Positions 6,282 to 11,791 of a stretch of 11,791 nt of DNA are shown piece after piece; the first letter of the stretch is position 1; every line of letters begins with the position of its first letter. The stretch is from Methanosphaera sp. Lineage in GTDB: Archaea > Methanobacteriota > Methanobacteria > Methanobacteriales > Methanobacteriaceae. The notes under the pieces are model-generated. The model searched no databases. It saw only the letters and a list, made by a program, of their open reading frames with translations, and was not told where the DNA came from. A program made the position numbers and the translations under genes. The DNA lies in contig JAFRMD010000084.1 of assembly GCA_017430835.1 (NCBI GenBank), forward strand, positions 1 to 11,791. Direction: 5' to 3'.

Positions 6282-6572
6282 ATGAGATATGTAACAGATC
6301 ATTTCACATTAGATATGATAAGGGATCCTTCATACACATTAACTCCAAAATGTATTAAAAAACAGGTATTTAAGAAAAATATTAAAAATGCAAAAAGTAG
6401 CATTACCTCAAAAATTATAGCAAATATGCTACATAAACCAATTGATAAAATACCACTAGAACTTAAGAGAGGAGATGAAGTATATGTGGTAACAAGTGAC
6501 TTTGGAAGAAAGCATTCATGTGAATATACTCACAATAATGAATTTAGATTCGAAGTAGTTATTATAAGTTAG
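6282..6572 (+). CDS. Small DUF1874-like paralogue lacking the GH motif, copy b
   Basis: A 96-residue protein, start ATG 6282 with GGTGG (6272-6276) 5 nt upstream; the GTG at 6273 overlaps that site and is rejected. It aligns without gaps to copy a at the start (MRYVTDHFTLDMI against MKYIINAFSTKMI) and in the centre (residues 39-65 against 40-66, both ending in a Lys/Arg-Gly-Asp and sharing A, L, P, I, L at matching positions). The position of the putative catalytic Gly-His is Thr42-Ser43, and NAFS is DHFT. If copy a is an enzyme, this copy would be inactive, suggesting a heteromer, a ligand-binding or DNA-binding subunit, or a diverged duplicate. The C-terminus is longer and charged (DFGRKHSCEY to the end). 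No membrane segment or signal peptide. Homology to copy a is clear by eye; family assignment rests on copy a. Confidence 0.5.
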   Translation: MRYVTDHFTLDMIRDPSYTLTPKCIKKQVFKKNIKNAKSSITSKIIANMLHKPIDKIPLELKRGDEVYVVTSDFGRKHSCEYTHNNEFRFEVVIIS

Positions 6573-6642
6573 TTTAAAAAAATAATAATATAGAAATAAA
6601 CAGAAATTCTTAAATTTCATCAAATAATAAAAAGGGGATACT
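6573..6642 (+). promoter_or_regulatory. Gap before hsdR, possible weak internal promoter
   Basis: This 70-bp spacer is the largest gap inside the locus. It contains AATAATATAG near 6586-6595, a plausible but non-consensus archaeal TATA-like box, and ends with the ribosome binding site AAGGGGAT (6632-6639) ahead of hsdR. It could let hsdR, hsdM2 and hsdS2 be transcribed apart from the upstream module. Confidence 0.3.
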
Positions 6643-9600
6643 ATGGTGAATACAAAATATCAAGAAAATAATTTTGAAAATGCTATTCAAGAATTATTTG
6701 AAGAATTGGATTATAATTGTTATTGTTATAAAACTGAAAAATACACAAAAATAATACGAGATGAACACAATCCATTTTTTATGAGTGATTTGGAAAATAT
6801 TTACAACATTAACAAAGAAGTACCTGAAGAAGCTATTGATGATGCATTACACACTATTCAAACTTTAGAGGCTGGTAGTCTTGAAAGTAAAAATGATAAA
6901 TTTATGGATTTTCTTCAGAATGGTGTTAAAGCAGAGTATATTGTAGATAATGAAAGTAGAGGAGAAATTGTTAAATTAATAGACTTTGATAACATTGACA
7001 ATAACCAATTTACAGCTATCAGACAATGGACTGTAATAGACAAAGAAACAAAAATCCCAGATATTGTTGTATTTATTAATGGATTACCACTTGTAGTTAT
7101 TGAATTGAAATCACCTAGTAGAGAAGAAGTTGATACTAGTGATGGATATCATCAAATAAGAAATTATATACAGGTAATTCCCACACTTTTTTATTACAAT
7201 GTTTTTTGTGTGATTAGTGATCAAGCGATGTCTAAAGCAGGCACAATTACTGCTAATGAAGATAGGTTCATGGAATGGAAAAGTGTAGATGGAAACTATG
7301 AAAACACACAATATGCATCATTTGATGTTCTATTTGAAGGTATGTTTGAAAAATCAAGACTATTGGATATTATAAAAAATTTCACACTATACTCTAATAC
7401 ACCTACAGAAAAAAAGAAAATATTAGGAGGATACCACCAATATTTTGGAGTTAAGAAAGCAGTCCAACGAACGTTAGATGCTATAGACAAAACAGGAAAA
7501 GCTGGAGTATTTTGGCATACACAAGGTAGTGGTAAATCATTATCCATGGTTTTTTATGTTCATCTTCTTGAGCAAATACTAAATCACCCAACATTTATCA
7601 TATTAACTGATAGAAATGATTTAGATAATCAATTATTTAATCAATTTATTAAATGTGAAAGTTTTTTACGACAGAAAGCAGTACAAGCAGAAAGTAGAGA
7701 AAACTTAAAAGAATTATTAAATAATCGACAATCTAATGGTATTTTTTTCACAACAATACAAAAATTTGAAGAAACAGACGAGCCATTTAGCAATAGAAGT
7801 GATATTGTAGTTATAGCTGATGAAGCACATCGTAGCCACTATGGATTTACTGAAAAAGCAGTTCATACAAAAAGAGGTGTTGAACTTAGAGTAGGTACTG
7901 CTCGTAAAATAAGAGATGCCTTACCCAATGCCACATTCATAGGATTTACAGGAACTCCTATATTTAAACGAGATAAAAATACAATCGAAGTCTTTGGAGA
8001 ATATATCGATATTTATGATATGACTCAATCTGTAGATGATAAAGCTACTGTACCAATACATTATGAAAGTAGAGTTGTTAAATTAAATTTTGATGAAGAA
8101 ATCCTAAAAGAACTTGACAATAGATATGAAGAATTATCTTTAAAAGCTACAGAATATAATATAGAACGAAGTAAAAGACAAATGAGCCGTTTAGAATCAA
8201 TACTTGGTGATGATACTACTATAGATACATTATGTAAAGATATGATTTATCATTACGAAAATTTCAGACAATATGAAGTAGTTGGAAAAGCAATGTTTGT
8301 AGCATATAACAGAGATATTGCAATAAAAATATATAAAAAAATATTAGATTTACGTCCCGAATGGAAAGATAAAATTTATGTTGTAATGTCCTCATCTAAC
8401 AACGACCCAGAAGAGTGGAAAGATATTATTGGAACAAAATCATACCAACAAGAATTAGAAAATAGATTCAAAGATCCAGAAGACCCATTTAAAATTGTTA
8501 TCGTGCGTGATATGTGGTTAACAGGATTTGATGTGGAATCATTATCTACAATGTATATTTATAAACCAATGGATGGGCACAACCTAATGCAAGCAATAGC
8601 TAGAGTAAATCGTGTTTTTCCTGGTAAAGAAGGAGGTTTAATAGTAGATTATATAGCAATTGCTTCAGCACTTAAAAAAGCAATGTCAGAATACACAGTA
8701 AGAGACATACAAAATTTTGGAAACATGGATGTGTCAGAAAAAGCATATCCTGAATTTCTTACTCAACTATCCATCTGTCATGATTCAATATATGGTTATG
8801 ATTATTCATTATTCTTCAATGGAACTCCATTACAATGTTCGAAAGTATTAACTGGTGCAGTGAACTTTATTGAAGAAAAAAATAAAAAAGAAGGTATTGA
8901 TGAATTTTTAAGACAAACACTTAAACTTAAACAAGCACTTAGTTTATGTAGTAGCGTAGCAAAAGAAGAAGAAAGAATTGATGCAGCATTCTTTGAAGCG
9001 ATACGAGGTATTCTTATCAAAATTGAAAAAAGTGACCAATTATCAATTAAACAAATAAATGAACAAATAAATGAACTACTTAAACAATCAATAAAAAGTG
9101 ACGGAGTAATCAACATATTCTCTGATGTCGGAGAAGAAGTTTCAATATTCGATGAAAAATTCCTCAGCAAACTACAACAACAACCTGAAACAAACATAAG
9201 CATTAAATTATTAGAAAAATTATTAAATGATGAAATTAGAGGATATAAACGTAAAAACATTATTAAATCAGAAGAGTTCAGCAAACTTCTTAAAAAATCG
9301 ATGAATAAATATATTAACGGACATATAACCAATGAAGAAGTAATACAAGAACTTATAGAATTAGCAAAAGAAATTAAACGAAAACAAGAAGAAGGAAATG
9401 AATTAGGATTAAATGAAGATGAAGAAGCATTTTATTACGCAATAGTAAAACCAGAAGGAATTAAAGATTTTTATACAGATGACACCCTTATTAAAATGAC
9501 ACAAGAGTTAACAGATAAACTGCGAAAGAACCAAACAATAGATTGGAGAAAAAAGAAAAAAGCCAGAGCAAAAATGAAAATGATTATAAAAAGTTTATTA

Positions 9601-9696
9601 AAAGAATATGACTATCCACCTAAAGGTAGAGATGAAGCAATGGAATTTATAATTAGACAATGTGAAAATTGGGCAGATAATTTAACAGAAATATAA
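6643..9696 (+). CDS. hsdR: Type I restriction endonuclease subunit R (helicase-nuclease)
   Basis: ATP-dependent DNA translocase and nuclease of the type I complex; it cuts unmodified DNA remote from the site bound by HsdM/HsdS. Full-length at 1017 residues. The N-terminal nuclease has PD140, 13 residues, then E154-L-K156 (PD-ExK) followed by Q171xxxY175. SF2 helicase motifs: Walker A GSGKS at 295-299, DEAH at 393-396, GFTGTP at 434-439, the RDMWLTGFD motif V region around 622-630, and QAIARVNR at 650-657. The C-terminal part is helical and charged, like the DUF3387 domain that docks on HsdM, ending around YDYPPKGRDEA and the final helix. AAGGGGAT precedes the ATG. All key residues are intact, so restriction activity is expected. 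The next gene starts 12 bp after the stop, so they are co-transcribed. Confidence 0.95.
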   Translation: MVNTKYQENNFENAIQELFEELDYNCYCYKTEKYTKIIRDEHNPFFMSDLENIYNINKEVPEEAIDDALHTIQTLEAGSLESKNDKFMDFLQNGVKAEYIVDNESRGEIVKLIDFDNIDNNQFTAIRQWTVIDKETKIPDIVVFINGLPLVVIELKSPSREEVDTSDGYHQIRNYIQVIPTLFYYNVFCVISDQAMSKAGTITANEDRFMEWKSVDGNYENTQYASFDVLFEGMFEKSRLLDIIKNFTLYSNTPTEKKKILGGYHQYFGVKKAVQRTLDAIDKTGKAGVFWHTQGSGKSLSMVFYVHLLEQILNHPTFIILTDRNDLDNQLFNQFIKCESFLRQKAVQAESRENLKELLNNRQSNGIFFTTIQKFEETDEPFSNRSDIVVIADEAHRSHYGFTEKAVHTKRGVELRVGTARKIRDALPNATFIGFTGTPIFKRDKNTIEVFGEYIDIYDMTQSVDDKATVPIHYESRVVKLNFDEEILKELDNRYEELSLKATEYNIERSKRQMSRLESILGDDTTIDTLCKDMIYHYENFRQYEVVGKAMFVAYNRDIAIKIYKKILDLRPEWKDKIYVVMSSSNNDPEEWKDIIGTKSYQQELENRFKDPEDPFKIVIVRDMWLTGFDVESLSTMYIYKPMDGHNLMQAIARVNRVFPGKEGGLIVDYIAIASALKKAMSEYTVRDIQNFGNMDVSEKAYPEFLTQLSICHDSIYGYDYSLFFNGTPLQCSKVLTGAVNFIEEKNKKEGIDEFLRQTLKLKQALSLCSSVAKEEERIDAAFFEAIRGILIKIEKSDQLSIKQINEQINELLKQSIKSDGVINIFSDVGEEVSIFDEKFLSKLQQQPETNISIKLLEKLLNDEIRGYKRKNIIKSEEFSKLLKKSMNKYINGHITNEEVIQELIELAKEIKRKQEEGNELGLNEDEEAFYYAIVKPEGIKDFYTDDTLIKMTQELTDKLRKNQTIDWRKKKKARAKMKMIIKSLLKEYDYPPKGRDEAMEFIIRQCENWADNLTEI

Positions 9697-9708
9697 AGGT
9701 GAGTAATA

Positions 9709-11211
9709 ATGGTTAAAGAAAACACACAAGAAATTGGATTTGAAAAAGAAATATGGGCCGCAGCAAATGCACTAAGAGGTAATCTAGATGCATCAGATTA
9801 TAAACATATAATACTAGGATTAATCTTCTTAAAATATATATCAGACAAATTTGAAGAAAGATATGATGAATTAATAGAAGATGGAAAAGGATTCGAAGAA
9901 GATCCTGATTTTTATGAAGGTGAAGGAGTATTTTATGTACCAAAAGAAGCTAGATGGAAAGTAATTGAAGAACATTCATTTAAAGCAGATAATGGAAAAA
10001 CCATAGATGAAGCTATGAGAAAAATAGAAGAGAATAATCCCGAACTAAAGGACGTCCTCCCAATAAAATTCTCAAACAAAGATATAAACTCAAAAAAATT
10101 AGGTGAAGTCATAGATATCTTTAACAACATTGAAATGTCAACTAAAGGAGATAAAAAAGACATACTTGGCCGTACATATGAATATTGTCTAGGACAATTC
10201 GCAGAACAAGAAGGTAAAAAAGCTGGAGAATTCTATACCCCCGCATGTATTGTAAAAACAATTGTAGAAATATTAAAACCATTTGAAGGACGCATATATG
10301 ATCCATGTTGTGGCAGCGGTGGAATGTTTGTTCAATCATCCAAATTCATTGAAAAACACAGTGGAAACATAGATGCAATCTCAGTTTATGGTCAGGAATC
10401 TAATTCAACCACATGGAAAATGGCAAAAATGAACCTAGCAATTAGACAGATAGAAGCAAATTTAGGAGAACATCCTGATGATACTTTCCATAACGATTTA
10501 CACCCTTTAATTAAAGCAGATTATATAATGGCAAACCCTCCATTTAACCTTAAAAATTGGGGACAAAATGAACTAAAAAATGATAAAAGATGGAAGTATG
10601 GAATACCACCAAAAGGTAATGCAAATTATGCCTGGATGCAACACATGATACATCATTTATCAGCACATGGAAAAATTGGATTAGTACTAGCAAATGGATC
10701 GTTATCATCCACCACAAGTGGTGAAGGAAAAATAAGACAAGCCATAATAGAAGATGATTTAGTTGATGCAATAATTACACTACCTACACAACTATTCTAC
10801 ACAACAGGAATACCAGTAAGTTTATGGTTCATAAACAAAAATAAAAAACAAAAAGGTAAAACATTGTTCATAGATGCACAAGAACTAGGAACAATGGTAA
10901 CAAGAAAATTACGAGAACTAACAGATGAAGACATCCAACTAATGGCAGACACATACAACAAATACACAGAAGGAACACTAGAAGATGAAAAAGGATTCTG
11001 CAAAGTAGCGACATTAGACGAAATAAAAGAACAAGATTACATACTCACACCAGGAAGATACGTAGGATTCAAACCAGAAGAAGACGATGGAATACCATTT
11101 GAAGAAAAAATGAAAACACTGACAACAGAACTAGACGAACTATTCGAAGAATCACACAGATTAGAAGAAGAAATAAAAAGTAACCTAACAAAAATAGGAT
11201 ACTACCAATAA
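9709..11211 (+). CDS. hsdM: Type I methyltransferase subunit M, canonical copy, hsdM2
   Basis: SAM-dependent N6-adenine methylase of the type I complex; with HsdS it modifies host sites and with HsdR it restricts. It has 500 residues, with AGGTGAG at 9697-9703 and ATG at 9709. Motifs are all as expected: N-terminal helical domain with GFEEDPDFY, DILGRTYEYCLGQFA from residue 151, GEFYTP at 173-178, DPCCGSGG at 198-205 (motif I), and catalytic NPPF at 276-279 (motif IV). The C-terminal helices (EEKMKTLTTELDELFEE) are the usual S-contacting coiled region. It sits between hsdR and hsdS2 (31-bp gap), so hsdR-hsdM2-hsdS2 is a complete conventional set. It shares two exact DNA blocks with hsdM1. Confidence 0.95.
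   Translation: MVKENTQEIGFEKEIWAAANALRGNLDASDYKHIILGLIFLKYISDKFEERYDELIEDGKGFEEDPDFYEGEGVFYVPKEARWKVIEEHSFKADNGKTIDEAMRKIEENNPELKDVLPIKFSNKDINSKKLGEVIDIFNNIEMSTKGDKKDILGRTYEYCLGQFAEQEGKKAGEFYTPACIVKTIVEILKPFEGRIYDPCCGSGGMFVQSSKFIEKHSGNIDAISVYGQESNSTTWKMAKMNLAIRQIEANLGEHPDDTFHNDLHPLIKADYIMANPPFNLKNWGQNELKNDKRWKYGIPPKGNANYAWMQHMIHHLSAHGKIGLVLANGSLSSTTSGEGKIRQAIIEDDLVDAIITLPTQLFYTTGIPVSLWFINKNKKQKGKTLFIDAQELGTMVTRKLRELTDEDIQLMADTYNKYTEGTLEDEKGFCKVATLDEIKEQDYILTPGRYVGFKPEEDDGIPFEEKMKTLTTELDELFEESHRLEEEIKSNLTKIGYYQ
10678..10742 (+). repeat. 65-bp exact repeat shared with hsdM1 (block A, copy 2)
   Basis: Identical to 5444-5508; the two copies lie 5234 bp apart in direct orientation. Confidence 0.85.
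10915..11009 (+). repeat. 95-bp exact repeat shared with hsdM1 (block B, copy 2)
   Basis: Identical to 5681-5775 with the same 5234-bp offset. Recombination between these direct repeats would delete the small-protein pair and hsdR and fuse the two hsdM genes. Confidence 0.85.
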
Positions 11212-11242
11212 TACCAAATCTTTATTTTTAGAGGTGTTATGA

Positions 11243-11791
11243 ATGAATTTTAAAAATGGTCAAATGATTCCTTTAAAAGATTTAACAAATAGAGTTAAAG
11301 TAGGTTTTGTTGGTTCGTGTAATAATGATTATTGTAATTCTGATGAAGGATATCCTATGATTAGAACCACAAATCTTACTAATTCCGGAATTAATTTATC
11401 CAATCTAAAATATGTTACAAAAGAATTCTATGAAAAATATGAAAAATCTCAATTACATTATGGTGATATTTTAATAGCAAGACATGGAAATAATGGGTTA
11501 GCTTCTCTATGGACTGAAAATTTTAAAGCTCAATGTTTGAATGTAGTTATAGTTGAAACAAATGATGAAATAGCTGATAAATATTTTTTATATTATATGA
11601 TTAATAGTATTCATGTTCAAAAACAATTGAAGGCCATGGTTGGTGGTTCTGTTCAAGGAGTTGTGAATACTAAAGATATTGCTGATGTTTTAATTCCTTA
11701 TTATGATTTAGATACCCAAAGAAGATTAGTGGATACTTTAAGAAAAATAGATCAAAAAATTGAACTAAACACTAAGATAAACAATAATTTA
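11243..11791 (+). CDS. hsdS: Type I specificity subunit S, 5' part (runs off window), hsdS2
   Basis: Sequence-specificity subunit of the type I complex, open to the last base with 183 residues visible. The start ATG at 11243 follows GAGGTG (11231-11236) by 6 nt; the ATG at 11239 opens a four-codon frame that stops at once. The product begins MNFKNGQMIPLKDL and has GDILIARHGNNG at residues 74-85, GGSVQGVVNTKDIADVLIP from 134 to about 152, and the conserved helix QRRLVDTLRKIDQKIELNTK near the window edge. This is exactly TRD1 plus the central conserved region; in a standard HsdS a second TRD would follow. Whether it is full or half-size cannot be told here. Its TRD is unrelated by eye to hsdS1, so the two target different sequences. 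Asn is almost always AAT, and the DNA is more T-rich than hsdM2, in keeping with exchange of TRDs. Confidence 0.88.
   Translation, partial: MNFKNGQMIPLKDLTNRVKVGFVGSCNNDYCNSDEGYPMIRTTNLTNSGINLSNLKYVTKEFYEKYEKSQLHYGDILIARHGNNGLASLWTENFKAQCLNVVIVETNDEIADKYFLYYMINSIHVQKQLKAMVGGSVQGVVNTKDIADVLIPYYDLDTQRRLVDTLRKIDQKIELNTKINNNL

Noticed and set aside
5997..6572. The two small genes as a toxin-antitoxin pair
   Set aside because: They are homologous to each other, which is unusual for toxin and antitoxin, and the motif pattern fits DUF1874 better; neither has a recognisable toxin or ribbon-helix-helix motif.
8802..9332. Long open frame on the minus strand opposite hsdR
   Set aside because: Hydrophobic low-complexity shadow of a highly supported gene; no ribosome binding site or recognisable domain. 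The same holds for the other antisense frames in the window.
11239..11253. Four-codon frame ATG AAT GAA TTT TAA overlapping the hsdS2 start
   Set aside because: Could act as a leader minicistron, but in such AT-rich DNA it is likely chance; the hsdS2 ATG has its own well-spaced ribosome binding site.
11615..11632. GTTCAAAAACAATTGAAG inside hsdS2 as a fifth operator
   Set aside because: Spacer is 6 instead of 7 bases, it lies within a coding TRD, and the residues are explained by the protein.

Overview
The window looks like the genome of a low-GC methanogenic archaeon of the Methanobacteriales, most like Methanosphaera or Methanobrevibacter. Three things point there: a very AT-rich sequence, a textbook archaeal TATA box (TTTATATA) with GGTGAT/AGGTG-type ribosome binding sites, and a giant Asn/Thr-rich adhesin-like surface protein. 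The genus is an inference; no RNA gene is present to confirm it. All genes read on the + strand.

Bases 1-3339 are the 3' part of an adhesin-like protein gene. The reading frame is open to base 1, so the gene begins outside the window. The visible 1112 residues hold degenerate Asn/Thr-rich repeats, then a region resembling a right-handed beta-helix, then two tandem Ig-like domains, and no C-terminal anchor. Codon use switches sharply inside the gene, which suggests it is a mosaic. Bases 3340-3936 are non-coding. They hold a hairpin plus T-run terminator, further inverted repeats, and a strong promoter carrying four copies of a 19-bp GTTCAA-N7-TTGAAC-like element spaced about 61, 41 and 60 bp.

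Bases 3937-11791 are a compound type I restriction-modification locus in an unusual order: half-size specificity subunit (hsdS-like), HsdM paralogue with a changed catalytic motif, two small homologous proteins resembling DUF1874 (the STIV B116 / AcrIII-1 fold), HsdR, canonical HsdM, and a second HsdS that runs off the right edge. HsdR, the second HsdM and the second HsdS make a conventional complete set. The first S-M pair is translationally coupled and may be a degenerate, regulatory or alternative-specificity module. The two HsdM genes share two exact DNA blocks (65 and 95 bp) inside more divergent sequence, as expected from gene conversion.

The most novel elements are the DUF1874-like pair embedded in the restriction operon, the four-operator promoter in front of the locus, and the CPPF motif in the first HsdM. 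A testable idea is that the locus is self-regulated, with the small proteins or the degenerate S-M pair acting as controller. This is inference only.
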